Assembly (NCBI RefSeq): GCF_932526225.1
Contig: NC_064040.1
Span: 15,681,994 to 15,745,993, forward strand
Direction: 5' to 3'
Length of the DNA: 64,000 nt
Origin: Nematostella vectensis
Taxonomy: Eukaryota; Cnidaria; Anthozoa; Actiniaria; Edwardsiidae
Of the stretch, positions 29,407 through 41,857 are shown piece after piece. The stretch's first letter is position 1. Each line of letters opens with the position of its first letter. The translations under genes and the position numbers were made by a program. Below the pieces are notes generated by a model that saw only the letters and a list, made by a program, of their open reading frames with translations, had not been told where the DNA came from and searched no databases.

Positions 29407-32400
29407 ATGGCGGGTGGTGGTGAACGTCACTTCATTGCTATCGGCCAAGAACTTCATACACATTCGCTTAATGGTTTCGAGGACTTAAAACGACAGCTAA
29501 CGAGGGTTCAGGAATCCACGGACAGATCTGCCATGGTGAGTGTAACTATAGTCCACCAAAGGTTGCCCTGACAAATCGTTTAGTAAAATCCGCCTCCTTT
29601 ATTGTCTACAATAGCCCTATTTCTAGTTCCACTATGACCGCTGGACTTACAGACTAAGGACGCATGAAAACAGTGTAAGCCTCGACTTGAGGCAAAATTT
29701 ATGCGCATACCAGCGAGAATCCTCTTGAACTTGGAATAAAACAATGCAAAAAACCTGTGAATACTTCAAGATCCCACTGGTATTTGCAATCGATTCAATT
29801 GAAACCGAGGCTTGCCCTGTATTTATGTGTCCTCTGTGCCTATGACCAGCAGGCACAGTGGAACTCAAAACTGGACTATTCTTATTGTCTAGGTCGATGC
29901 CTGTGTCGTTGTGACACTGGATAAGCGCCAATGCAGATATCCTCTCTTGCTCCATGTATGGTCTGTTATATGTGCGGAGGCGCCGCAGTGCACTCACACT
30001 TTTCTTGCATTAGCAACTTATAGATGGCGAAGTGCATATCTTTAGCATGGGGATATTGGGGAACATATCACTATCACACTCCTCCAAAGCTTTCACTTCT
30101 GTTCTTGATCTATCTTCGCTCTGTTTTGCGTCATATCACGGGCAAACCAGACAAAATGTTCATGTATCAAATACTGTTTACCAAATATATCTGTTTTAAA
30201 GCCAATTTTTCAAAGTTGTTGTCATAGATTGATCTGGTTCTGTTTTAGCCCTGATTCATAACAGTTTAGGCGATTCTCCTCACCTCATCTCTGTTCACCT
30301 CCTCCCCACTCGTAATAAAATACAACAGGGTAGGAAGCTCCATGGCTGGCAATCACAACTTCAACTGTTCGAGGCAACTTTTTTGGCAAAAAAAGGACAG
30401 CGTTTGCCCTCAAAATCCTATATGCCATAGAAAAATAGTTTGAAAACACATCTTTAGAAGAAATTAATCCAAAATTTCCTTGCAATTTTTTGCTGCAAAG
30501 TCGAAATTTATCGTTCCTCCAGGGTGCTGACAAACGGTCGGTCCCCTGAGCGTGTTTGGGGCCTGGGCCTGCGGGTACCCAGGATGTTCCACCAAAGGGA
30601 TTTTTGGAGACTTTTAGTATGTTAACTAAGGTTGTATCACTTGTTCAAAATCCGCTGAGAAAAATTATATTGCAATTTGTTCCACCTGGGCCATAAAAAT
30701 CTCATAGATTGACTGGACTAATGATCTTAGTGATCTTCTTCACCGTGCCATGTTGTAAAGCTCTGACAACATGCATTTTTAAATAGAATGTATAAATGTA
30801 TCCCTTGTGCTACCTTACTACAGTGTATTTTCGCAATATTTTACTTATTCTGTGAAAACCAGGTTTCTTTATTTTAGGGTGGTGAAGATGGGTGCCCATC
30901 ACAAATCACGAAGTTATTTTTCAGGCTTTTTAAATCACGAATTTAAAAAAAAAGATGCTTTCACAAATCACGGTTTTAACTTTTGCTTTGCTCCTGAATA
31001 TATTATTTAATATACAGAGATCAACGCCGCGGTTGACATCAGTATTTACTTCTAAGTATGATGTATAAATCCTGATGCGAGAAAACCATTACAATTGATT
31101 CGTAGTGATTGTACTGCAGCTCCTGTCAAGTTGAGCACTGTTTTGCGGTTGCTCTCATTACATGAATTCCGTGTTTTAATTATTTCCGGGGACTACAGTC
31201 ACAAGCCACAAAAGTAAAAATACCCCAATCACGGATCACAATAAAGTACTCAATCACGATTCACAAATTTATCTTTAGGCTTTTCACAAATCACGAATTT
31301 AATTTAGGTCAATCAAGAATCATGAAAATACTCTTCACCTATGTGTTACTTCTGAAACTTTGGGACAAAAAAAATCAAACAAAACATGTTTACATTGAAA
31401 GGCTTTTTGAAATAATGCAAAAATGAAGTGTAATACTATAAGGTATATTGTTGTACCAGGTCATAAAAAGAATCGAGGACAAATTGGACAGTGTTTTGAG
31501 ACGTCTTGATGCCATTGAGAGTTGTATATCTCCAACTAATCTTTCTGTAAGTACTTTTCCATTGTGGTTGCAATCATAGGAGTGAGAGATCTCAAAGCCC
31601 TTGTGACTATATACAGTACTGTATGTTAAAGGAAAGAATGGCATTGATGAAGTTTGTATTGTTTTGATCTCTTCATGTATGTATGTCTTACTTACTTACT
31701 GACATCTTTCTCAACCAAAAAATAAGAACAATTGCATCACTATCCCGTACACTCCTTATAGTCCATCTCCACTCAACATAGCATTATCCCCACAATGACC
31801 CTCCCGTCCTCACCCCTGCCACCTACCTCTACCCGTATCACAACCATTATTCCCCTTTTATGTCCCCCTTCTCCCCAGGTGCCATGGTACGAATACCCGC
31901 TTTTAACCAAAAACTTGTACACAATACGGGGAAAGTTCTGTATCACTTCGGTGATCCCTTGGCACCTCCCCCACTTCCTAGCCACCCTACACCTCCCTCC
32001 TATTCTCCCCACCTCATAGATATCTTCCCTATCCTATCCATCCTAATTTTATCCCATCCCCCTACCAAAGATACCAACCACACCCCACCCTATCCCAACA
32101 ACCCAATTAGACTATGTCCAGCAACCCCAACCTCCCTCACTCCACAACTCCTACCTACAACCAATCTACCTAACTCTGAGAACCAACCCTTGTTGCTACC
32201 TTATCCCTATCTGCGCAATCTCTTCTCCATATTGTACCTCCCTACCTCCCCTTATTAACATGCGCTGTTTCCACCCTCAACCTGCACCCTCTCCACTCTC
32301 ATACCTCTCCCACACCCCTACCCCACTCAGCACTAATCCTATCCCCCCTCCCATCCTTATCCCTGCCACCAACCTCTACCCCTAGCCCACCAACACCCTC

Positions 32401-35400
32401 ACCCTTACTCCACCTGCGTCTTTCACCCCAACACCTACTCTCCCATACTATCCTACCCCAACCAACACAGCCCTTTAGCACCCTTATTTTTCTCAACCAA
32501 TCCCCATCATCCTCCTACCACCTCTACCCCGACCACACCACAGCCCGCCTCCTTTCCTACACTCATACCAGACTATCAGCCCTTGTTGCCCTTTTGCATC
32601 CTTGTTGCCTCCACCATTCCCTATCCTCTATCCACCTATTTTCCAACCACAATAAATACCTATTATGCCTGTTTATCCTATAAACCACACCCTTTACCTC
32701 CACTCAAAGTTTGTACCCTGCCTATCCCAACCCAACCTATTAATTTACTCATGCTGGGACATGAAACCAACTAAATTATGTCCACCTAAGGAACCATCTG
32801 CAAAAACACACAAAATAACAGGTAAGACTCTATCAAGCCATTTATTTACCTCTAGTAACAATAATACAATTTAGCTAATTATTTATACACATTAACATAG
32901 ACTCCAGACATTAAGGTAAGAACTTAAGTGCACCAGTCCCTTAGATTCAACTGAGGAGTTCCAAATAAGAAATTTCAAAATCGCTCAAAATTGGTTTAAA
33001 GTTAGCCCCTGGTTCTCTTATCATGTTTAAAAAGTTTGAGTTACATACAATAAATATTTTTCGAGAAATTCCGAATTTACGATTTTGCCTATAAAATCGC
33101 CGATTTGGGGGCATTTTTCACCTTTCGTACAAAATCGCAAAATATTCTTTAAATATACGCGGAATTAAAAATAGCGATACAGATCCTTAGAAAGGAGTTG
33201 ATAAGGTATAAATCGAATGGTTTCTTTACTTTTTCCGGCAAAAAAAAGTATATTTTATTGCTGTCTAAACATGTCAATAAAAAATGTCGACTTGAATAAT
33301 AGCTTAAACTTGGGGCTTATAAAACCGATGGTACATGGATTTTCGCAGAGATTTTGCACTTTAAGCAAACATTGGTGTTATTTCTTTCGATTCAGCAAAT
33401 AAAAAATTGGGGGAATCAAATTCCCGAATTATAATGAAGCCGAACGCAACCCCATGTCGGGCTCAAATAACACGCGATTTTCTTGACAGCCGTCTTTATT
33501 AGATACACATACCTGTTTGTACAGGAGACAAACCACAGATAATAAACTCTACCCTTACTGTATACTAATCTCAGATGCTGTATAATTGTCTTGGTTCATC
33601 CTTGGAAGTTACTGGAAGTCAATAAAGACATTACAATGAAAAATATTTGCTATTTTGTACAGACTTCAGTTCAGAACACCTGCCGGAATGGCAAACTTTG
33701 AAGGATTTGTTTGGGTTTTAAAGTTTCTTTACGCTCAATTGAAGTAAAAGATATTCAAACACGTCAGTTCTTACCTTCTGCCAAGAGGTTTCTGGGAGAA
33801 AAGCCGATTTGTAAGATTAATTTCAATGCAAAGGTCAAGTACTTGAACACGAGTCTGGTTTCAGATGACAACAACTGATCAGCGGTCTACCAGATGAGAA
33901 TGCATGAATTTCCAAAGGAAACCCGATATAAAGAATAGTTCAACTAGTCGGCTTGCAGTTTTTATTCTAGATTGTTTCTTATTTTATGTTTTTCATTCTA
34001 TAAAAAAACATATTAATGATGCCAAAATTATTTTAAAAAGATACCGTAGGAAACACCAATCGAAGAATAAAACACAAATACCACAAGCAAACATGCTTCG
34101 TTGACATAAGGGCATAAGCTAAAAGAATTGTCACACTCCCTCAAAGCGGCATCCTGTTACAGTAACACCTCCGTTAGCCACAAAAGGCTTTAGGGCAACA
34201 CAAAGAGATCACATGAGGCTGCTTCTTATAAAATCAGGCAAGCATAAAATTGTAATTCAGATGATGCTTGATATTTTTCTTGATCATGACTAACAGTGAT
34301 TACGCTGTTTGCGTGGGTGGTCCTTGTGGCCCTAGTGTCGATTGCTCGAGCAATTCAAAGTGCGTTTTTAAACTTTAAACTGAGTTTGAACTTCTTCTTG
34401 CTAGAGCTGGTAAGTGAATCATGATTTAACGACCGGAGTATTTGTTAAGCGCACGCGTAGGTGACTCTTGAAACGCAAATGTAATCACAGGTAGCCCAGG
34501 CAATGGTTGCTTGTCCGTAGCTCGGAATTCGGCTGTTCTGAGAGGGGACGAGTAAGGCGACGACGAGTGAAATGAGTTCTCTAATAGAAATCTGACTACC
34601 CCCGAAAGAACAAAGAGGGATTTTTTTTATGCCTTTGCAGTATCTTCACGGGACTTTTATTGTCGGATTTGGCTACGTACCAGGGTTATCTAGGTTATGC
34701 TTTATAGTTTTGTCTACAAATAGCACGTCAATTGGGAACCGAAAGTGGACCCTCGGCCGCTGTGGGCGCACACCCTGCATCCCTCCCCCCCCCCCCCTGG
34801 GCATATTTTGGGGAGTCCCTATTTCAACTCAACTTCCCGTTTCGTAGACTCGACTTATTTATCGCGCACCTCTGCTTTCCTTATATTAGTTTATGTTTGT
34901 TCCGATGTTTGTGTGTGTGTGTGTGTATGTGGGGGGGGGGGGGGGGGGGGGGAAATGCGACGGAGATTGATTTTTCATTACGGACTTTGCGCAAAAGTAC
35001 AGACTAGCTCACAGGCTAAAACATCCCTCGCATTAAAACAATGTCAATCAGCATTATATCTTTCGTTTAGCGAAAGTATTATTTTACCCCTCAAACACGG
35101 GGAGTAGATCGTCGTCTGTATCGGAATCATAGACATGTTCATTCAATCTGTCGCAAGCTCCAACTGATTTTGTAACCCTTTTCCAGGCAGTCTTGTTGGC
35201 ATTGCACAGTTGTTGTTCTTGTTATATCAAGCAAAGTAGCCAATAACGAGCTAATGTTCTCACGGCAATCTACGATTGTGCTTGTGCAGAAGGGAAGTAG
35301 CCCATAGAGGGTTACTGTTCTAACGGCAATCAACAGTTTACATTGAGTTAACTGACAGCTCATCAGTGGTTGGACAGAGTGATATTTGTTTTCTCTTGCT

Positions 35401-37486
35401 ACAAAGTAGCGAAGCAGCCCATTTAAAGTCACTATTCTCACGGTAGTCGCCGATTTTCCAGCTACCGATTTTTCAAACTACTTCAGTCACCTGGAGCAAG
35501 TCCGTAATGAAAAAGAAACTCCGTCCCACCGGCGACCAGCAACAACGGCACATTTACCCTAGGGACTCCCACGCAAAAGGTAAAACCTTTAAAAGAAAAA
35601 GTCGACAACAACGCAGATTTATGTTTTTTAGAACGATATTTCGGCTGGCCAATACCTGCCTTCTCAGCTTCAGGTTATAAATGAGTTACAATGGCATGTT
35701 ACAGCTAGTATATGTACAAAGTTCATTGATGATTAACTAACAAAAGGTAAAAATAGTAATTGAGTAAGGGGTGACTTATGGAAGATGGTAAATAGGGTGG
35801 TGTGGATTACTAAGTAGCTAAACGGTTTCTTCACATATGTTTGTGTATTAAAAAAAAATAAAATAAAAATAACCCGGTCCGCCGAGGTCTGGTCCGCGTA
35901 GGTCCTGTCTTCATTTTACAAAGACCCGCTCCCATTATTGATAAAAATTTCTGCAGTAATCAAGCAGTGCTCATGCGCACACAACTAATATGCAGATAAA
36001 CGTAACGTATACAATTTTTACTCTTACGCGTAAGTTCTTTACCAAATCATCAGATGTTTTTAAAATAGACAAACAAGACATGATATCGCCTTTTTTAAAA
36101 TATGATTTTCTAATAAAGAAAGACTAGGACTCAAAACGGTATGTTCTTATCGGGATTAGGATACCTGTGGAAAGTCACGCATTTTCATCTGGCAGACCGC
36201 TGATCAGTTGTTGTCATCTGAAACCAGACTCGTGTTGTAGTACTTGACCTTTGCATTGAAATTAATCTTACAAATCGGCTTTTTCCCTAGAAACCTCTTG
36301 GTAGAAGGTAAGAACTGACGTGCTTGAATACCTTTTACTTCAATTGAGCGTAAAGAAACTTTAAAACCCAAACAAATCCTTCAAAGTTTGCCATTCCGGC
36401 AGGCGTTCTGAACTGAAGTCTGTACAAAATAGCAAATATTTTTCATTGTAATGTCTTTATTGACTTCCAGTAACTTCCAAGGATGAACCAAGACAATTAT
36501 ACTGCATCTGAGATTAGTATACAGCAAGGGTAGAGTTTATTTTCTGTGATTTTTCTCCTGTACAAACAGGTATGTGTATCTAATAAAGACGGCTGTCAAG
36601 AAAATCGCGTGTTATTTGAGCTCGACATGGGGTTGCGTTCGGCTTCATTATAATTCGTGAATTTGATTCCCCCAATTTTTTATTTGCTGAATCGAAAGAA
36701 ATAACACCAATGTTTGTTCAAAGTGCAAAATTTCTGCGAAAATCCATGTACCATCGGTTTTATAAGCCCCAAATTTAAGCTATTATTCAAGTCGATATTT
36801 TTTATGGACATGTTTAGACAGCAATAAAATATACTTTTTTTTGCCGGAAAAAGTAAAGAAACCACTCGATTTATACCTTATCAACTCCTTTCTAAGGATC
36901 TGTATCGCTATTTTTAATTCCGCGTATATTTAAAGAATATTTTGCGATTTTTTACGAAAGGTGAAAAATGCCCCCAAATCGGCGATTTTATAGGCAAAAT
37001 CGTAAATTCGGAATTTCTCGAAAAATATTTATTGTATGTAACTCAAACTTTTTAACCATGATAAGAGAACCAGGAGCTAACTTTAAACCAATTTTGAGCG
37101 ATTTCGAAATTTCTTATTTGGAACTCCTCAGTTGAATCTAAGGGACTGGTGCACTTAAACCAACTGACATCACTACTATCCAATATATTGGCGGAATCTG
37201 TTTCTCATACCCATGAAAACCCTCAGAAATCACAAAGATTACCACCAATCATCAGGTTATGTTAGTCTACTATCTAAATATATCATCTACCGTTTTTCTT
37301 ACTATAAACGTTATTCCCAGTCTTCATTACACTCAAGCAAAAGTACACGGTTATCAAGAATAAATACGTTTCTCTCGTCCACAATAGGTGTAACCCTTAC
37401 TTCAACATGTCACATATAAACTTCACCTTTTTACTGTCTTATGCAACAAAGTTCGTTTTCTGCCAAACAAATCTACAGTGTAGCAG

Positions 37487-37545
<59 letters not shown>

Positions 37546-40500
37546 TAGTTTATTTTTCACTTTCGCAGTCCATGGACTGAATTACAGTGACGGTCAATTA
37601 CGCATACATATAAATATATAATTAACTCATAATTTACACATGATATATTGATAATTCACACCATGGGATTCCAGCAAAACCAAAACACGACCACCATCCA
37701 AGGGAGATAAGCAAACGTCGATCCTTCAGTATTGTCCTCGCATTTCATTCCATTCAAGAAACTCTGCAAGCAACTCCACGCCACATGCACCTGCAAATCC
37801 GCCATCTTCTTTCACCATACATACCACGTGATGTTTCCGGAAATAATCCAACCGGAAATAAAATAGCGCACGCGTTCAAAACGAGCACGCGCTTTGCAAA
37901 CCGTTGTAAACTGTTATCACGTACACTCCCCACTTTTTCAAAAACCACTTAACTGTAAACCACGCTTACAACAAGGTAAGAAATAATGTTTTCCAAATAA
38001 TTTCATCCTTTTTAACTTCGATAACTATTTTATTAGCGCCCAAATACATTTGTACTTTACAACATAACAAGTACTTACAATTCTTGAATGCCATCCTACA
38101 ATTTCATCGATTTATTTGCACGTTTGTCAGCCATGCTCACTACAAACTTATCTCACATATGTTTTTGGCTTCCAATAGCACCATCCAGCTATGTAAGAAA
38201 TCCTACCAGGCTCAAGATAGCTTAAAAGTCTTAGAAGCCAAGGCCAAGAAATTAAATTTAGTAATCAGCTAGCACGCTAAAGGTAGAGAAAATCCACGAT
38301 GTCCATGGCCAACAAAGGAAGGTTTTATTTGAACACACCACACAATCCACTTCCCTAAAGCAGCCTTACGTTGACGTGTAGGGGTAAGGTGAATTGGCTA
38401 GCCACTCATTCACTTTGAAACACGTCTCAAATGCGAACTTTTTCCTTGCTAGGTATCTCCATCTTTCCTCCTCCCCCTAGCATCCCCCGGCTCCCAGTTT
38501 CCATTCTCCCCGTCGCATTTGACTAGTACTTGGTCTTACCTCCTGATGATAAACCCTGTACTAGAAAACACGTGAGGCTGCTTAACCTTTCAAAGAGCTC
38601 TATGAAATATTCTATTCCTTATTTACCGCAATTTATTATACATTTATTTGCATGTTTATGAACTTTTGTTGTTTTCATTATATTTTAACTCACTTCTTTC
38701 TCCACCAGCATGTACACCTTACCCCTTATCAGCCTTTTTGTTTTCCGGTCTATACCTCCCTACCCACTACCTCCTTAATCTTCCCATTCACCCTATACGC
38801 CATGGTAAGAACAATTGCATCACTATCCCGTACACTCCTTATAGTCCATCTCCACTCAACATAGCATTATCCCCACAATGACCCTCCCGCCCTCACCCCT
38901 GCCACCTACCTCTACCCGTATCACAACCATTATTCCCTTTTTTATGTCCCCCTTCTCCCCAGGTGCCATGGTACGAATACCCTCTTTTAACCAAAAACCA
39001 ATTAGACTATGTCCAGCAACCCCACCCTCCCTCACCCCACAACTCCTACCTACAACCAATCTACCTAACTCTGAGAACCAACCCTTGTTGCTACCTTACC
39101 CCTATCTGCGCAATCTCTTCTCCATATTGTACCTCCCTACCTCCCCTTATTAACATGCGCTGTTTCCACCCTCAACCTGCACCCTCTCCATTCTAAAACC
39201 TCTCCCACACCCCTACCCCACTCAGCACTAATCCTATTCCCCCCCATCCTTAACCCTGCCACCAACCTCTACCCCTAGCCCACCAACACCCTTACCCTTA
39301 CTCCACCTGCGTCTCTTACCCCAACACCTACTCTCCCATACTATCCTACCCCAACCAACACAGCCCTTTAGCACCCTTATTTTTCTCCACCAAAAAATAA
39401 GAACAATTGCATCACTATCCCGTACACTCCTTATAGTCCATCTCCACTCAACATAGCATTATCCCCACAATGACCCTCCCATCCTCACCCCTGCCACCTA
39501 CCTCTACCCGTATCACAACCATTATTCCCCTTTTATGTCCCCCTTCTCCCCAGGTGCCATGGTACGAATACCCGCTTTTAACCAAAAACTTGTACACAAT
39601 ACGGGGAAAGTTCTGTATCACTTCGGTGATCCCTTGGCACCTCCCCCACTTCCTAGCCACTTTACACCTCCCTCCTATTCTCCCCACCTCATAGATATCT
39701 TCCCTATCCTATCCATCCTAATTTTATCCCATCCCCCTACCAAAGATACCAACCACACCCCACCCTATCCCAACAACCCAATTAGACTATGTCCAGCAAC
39801 CCCACCCTCCCTCACTCCACAACTCCTACCTACAACCAATCTACCTAACTCTGAGAACCAACCCTTGTTGCTACCTTATCCCTATCTGCGCAATCTCTTC
39901 TCCATATTGTACCTCCCTACCTCCCCTTATTAACATGCGCTGTTTCCACCCTCAACCTGCACCCTCTCCACTCTCATACCTCTCCCACACCCCTACCCCA
40001 CTCAGCACTAATCCTATTCCCCCTCCCATCCTTATCCCTGCCACCAACCTCTACCCCTAGCCCACCAACACCCTCACCCTTACTCCACCTGCGTCTTTCA
40101 CCCCAACACCTACTCTCCCATACTATCCTACCCCAACCAACACAGCCCTTTAGCACCCTTATTTTTCTCAACCAAAAAATAAGAACAATTGCATCACTAT
40201 CCCGTACACTCCTTATAGTCCATCTCCACTCAACATAGCATTATCCCCACAATGACCCTCCCGTCCTCACCCCTGCCACCTACCTCTACCCGTATCACAA
40301 CCATTATTCCCCTTTTATGTCCCCCTTCTCCCCAGGTGCCATGGTACGAATACCCGCTTTTAACCAAAAACCCTGGTTCCCCAGACATCCATATCCTAAA
40401 AGCCAACAGATGTTACTTTATACAATGAAGAGGTTACTATCAAAACAACCAAACACTCTTTTGCTCCGACGAAGGGCTAATGCTTGAAACGTCAGTGCAA

Positions 40501-41644
40501 CTACTGTGTTTTAATGAGGTGTTCAACATACCTTTTCAACCTTGTGTTTATTTATCGCTTGTCAACACCTTGCCTGCGCAGACCATCTAGTTTTTGTACA
40601 GCTCATCTGTAGTCTTTTTAGTTATATCATTCTCCATTACAGTATATCACTGCTAGATTGGACATCCTGGAAAGGACTTTGGCTCTAAGTCATAGTATTG
40701 TAAGTATAGCTCACTTGAACCTTGATATAGGGGGAGTCCTTTTATGAAAGGAGGATGTCGGAATTTTGTCAAACTACACTAATTATTAGAATAAGCAAAT
40801 GTGAAAAAACCTGCCAGGTAAAAGTGCTATAACTGAAGCACCTATAAATATAGATACCCGACCCTACCCTGCCCTTAAAAAAGACATAATAATTTACAAT
40901 CCATCATTATTTCCTATTTGTTTACTCAAAAAAGAAAAGTTATTGATAATGTGCTTTAAAAAAGATCACTTTTCACTAAATGTTACCCCCACCCCCAAAC
41001 AACTATAAATACACTATATATATTTATATTTTGTTGTGGTATTCCAAGGCTTCTGAAATAGTTCTCAAAAGGAATGATCAGCCAACAGTGGCAGCTATCC
41101 CTGGAGAAGAAAGACCATGTAATGGAACCATCACAGGCACCCCACAAACTGACGACCGGCAGGCGCATTCGCTGCCACCACTCAGACCGAGTCCGACCCA
41201 AACGATCCTGGTGTCCCACATGAAATGATCGAGAGGTGCGTGACTCCTAGCAAAGTGGTTGCAGTAGAAAGCATTCTTATTGGGGCGAGACGGCGTCATC
41301 TTTGCGCTTTAAAACTCGTACCATATTTCTTCTCAAAAGAAGAGCTTGAATCTAGCAATTGTGATGGGAATTATGGAAAAGAGGCCCTGGATATTGAGCG
41401 TCTAAAATCACTTAAAGGTGAGTCTGCAAAATCAGATAATTAAATTCTAAATAAAGCAAATACAAAACTTCGTGCTTATCTCTATTTTTTCTTACTTCCA
41501 GAACTTCTGTTTACGAAATTTCCATTGAGACCTGGAGAAACGGCTAAACGTGCGTGGTCTAATATAAAGAGCAAGACTAACACAAAGTGCCGAAGCCGAA
41601 AACACAAACCTTTAAAGACTATGAGGAGAGCAGACCAATCATAA
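29407..41644 (+). CDS. Coiled-coil / BEN-domain protein, about 215 aa
   Basis: Exons 29407-29535, 31460-31546, 40643-40699, 41186-41417 and 41502-41644 join in phase to 215 aa, stop TAA. The N-terminus MAGGGERHFIAIGQEL leads to heptad-like helices (GFEDLKRQLTRVQE, VIKRIEDKLDSVLRRLDAIE, ARLDILERTLAL), a likely coiled coil. The C-terminal about 90 residues match a BEN domain: RHLCALKLVPYFFSKEELES, NYGKEALDIERLKSL, FPLRP, AWSNIKSKTNTKCRSR. BEN proteins bind DNA and act mostly as repressors or chromatin adaptors in the nucleus; that is family knowledge. An alternative model adds exon 41049-41118 (ASEIVLKRNDQPTVAAIPGEERP) with acceptor at 41163, but needs a 44-base intron. Intron 2 is 9.1 kb and full of repeats. 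Confidence 0.8.
30129..30300. repeat. Dispersed repeat, inverted relative to 16022-16200
   Basis: The phrases cacgggcaaaccagac, tagattgatctggttctgtt and gttttagccctgattcataa, agtttaggcgatt are reverse complements of phrases at 16022-16200, in reversed order. It sits in intron 1 of the BEN gene. Confidence 0.7.
30878..31350. repeat. AATCACG-rich repeat in BEN intron 1
   Basis: Words like aatcacgaa, aatcacgg and cacgattcacaa recur from 30900 to 31310. The outer parts gggtggtgaagatggg and actcttcaccta are short inverse strings, suggesting a degraded MITE. The acceptor of exon 2 follows about 110 bases later. Confidence 0.4.
31712..32498. repeat. Pyrimidine/A-rich repeat, copy A
   Basis: A roughly 785-bp unit starting ctcaaccaaaaaataagaac and ending at ttagcacccttatttttctc. 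The plus strand is very poor in G. It matches copies B-D at 38802-40370. Frames within it (PLPPTSTRI, PWYEYPLLTK) are side effects of composition. ttctccccag|gtgcc at 31868-31882 looks like a splice acceptor, but no matching donor was found. Confidence 0.85.
32499..32927. other. C/T-rich intron DNA between repeat A and the TTAA element
   Basis: The sequence continues in the G-poor style of repeat A to about 32790. A string ccacctaag|gaaccatctg ... ataacag|gtaaga at 32788-32822 looks like a small exon of 31 bases, but its phase does not fit the neighbouring BEN exons, so it is not included. Confidence 0.4.
32928..37154. mobile_element. 4.2-kb TTAA-flanked element with about 990-bp inverted arms
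   Basis: The ends gtgcaccagtcccttagatt and its inverse aatctaagggactggtgcac abut TTAA on both sides (32924-32927, 37155-37158). The left arm 32928-33920 and the right arm about 36165-37154 are inverse copies with scattered substitutions and small indels. The 2.2-kb centre holds C and G runs, three degenerate 60-110-base units at 35228-35455 (agtagcc, acggcaatc), a Penelope-type phrase at 35640 and (GT)nGn, but no transposase frame. Likely a non-autonomous foldback-like piggyBac relative; the class is inferred from TTAA. Confidence 0.85.
37487..37545. repeat. (TAA)n microsatellite
   Basis: About 19 perfect TAA/AAT repeats, followed by agtttatttttcactttcgc. The pairing of a TAA run with a unique flank could be the end of a retroelement, as with the (TAA)n tail at 17548. 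Confidence 0.9.
37546..38801. other. BEN intron 2, no gene seen
   Basis: AT-rich DNA with tcaccatacataccacgtga near 37810 and short C/T-rich parts. No domain or phase-compatible exon was found. It becomes G-poor and pyrimidine-rich from about 38690, running into repeat copy B. Confidence 0.45.
38802..40370. repeat. Pyrimidine/A-rich repeat, tandem copies B, C, D
   Basis: B is 38802-39390 with an internal deletion of about 190 bases relative to A (junction accaaaaaccaattagac near 38991). C is 39391-40172 (782 bases, nearly identical to A). D is 40173-40370, truncated after ttaaccaaaaac. Junctions all read ctcaaccaaaaaataag or a variant. Tandem at this site, single at 31712. Confidence 0.9.
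40455..40630. mobile_element. Penelope-like repeat fragment, copy 2
   Basis: ccgacgaagggctaatgctt and gaaacgtcagtgcaacta precede cataccttttcaaccttgtg, then tatttatcgcttgtcaacac and gcagaccatctag. The second half matches 25377-25490. It ends about 15 bases before the acceptor of BEN exon 3, so the element supplies sequence right up to that splice site. Confidence 0.5.
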
Positions 41645-41691
41645 ATTCAAGTACTGTACGCAGACGTCGTGAACACTTCCTGCTGTTAATT

Positions 41692-41697
41692 AATAAA
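41692..41697 (+). promoter_or_regulatory. poly(A) signal AATAAA of the BEN gene
   Basis: AATAAA 48 bases after the TAA stop of the BEN gene, followed by more A-rich sequence. Its position fits a very short 3' UTR. Confidence 0.6.
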
Positions 41698-41857
41698 ATT
41701 GAAGAAATAAAAGAAATGTCGTAATTGGTCGAAAAAACTTACGCTGGGCTTTATTGTTTTATCTTATTTTATTTTTTTCTGTTAAAGTTTCCATTGATTC
41801 GATATCATTTTTTTCATATTTTTAATTAGGTATTTTATTTGTGGTAATTAAAACCCA

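Noticed and set aside
29140-29463. 107-codon minus ORF upstream of the BEN gene
   Set aside because: Antisense to the BEN first exon and promoter; no recognisable domain or start context.
31795-32258. Proline/Thr-rich ORFs such as PLPPTSTRI...
   Set aside because: Composition follows the G-poor strand of an amplified repeat; the same frames recur in copies B-D with deletions and no donor fits.
32788-32822. Possible 31-base BEN exon EPSAKTHKIT
   Set aside because: Its phase (0 in, 1 out) does not fit the phase-0 start of the next exon at 40643 and the acceptor lacks a pyrimidine tract.
33217-33402. 61-codon ORF MVSLLFPAKKS... also at 36680-36865
   Set aside because: It is the same DNA in the two inverted arms of the TTAA element, with no domain; not evidence for coding.
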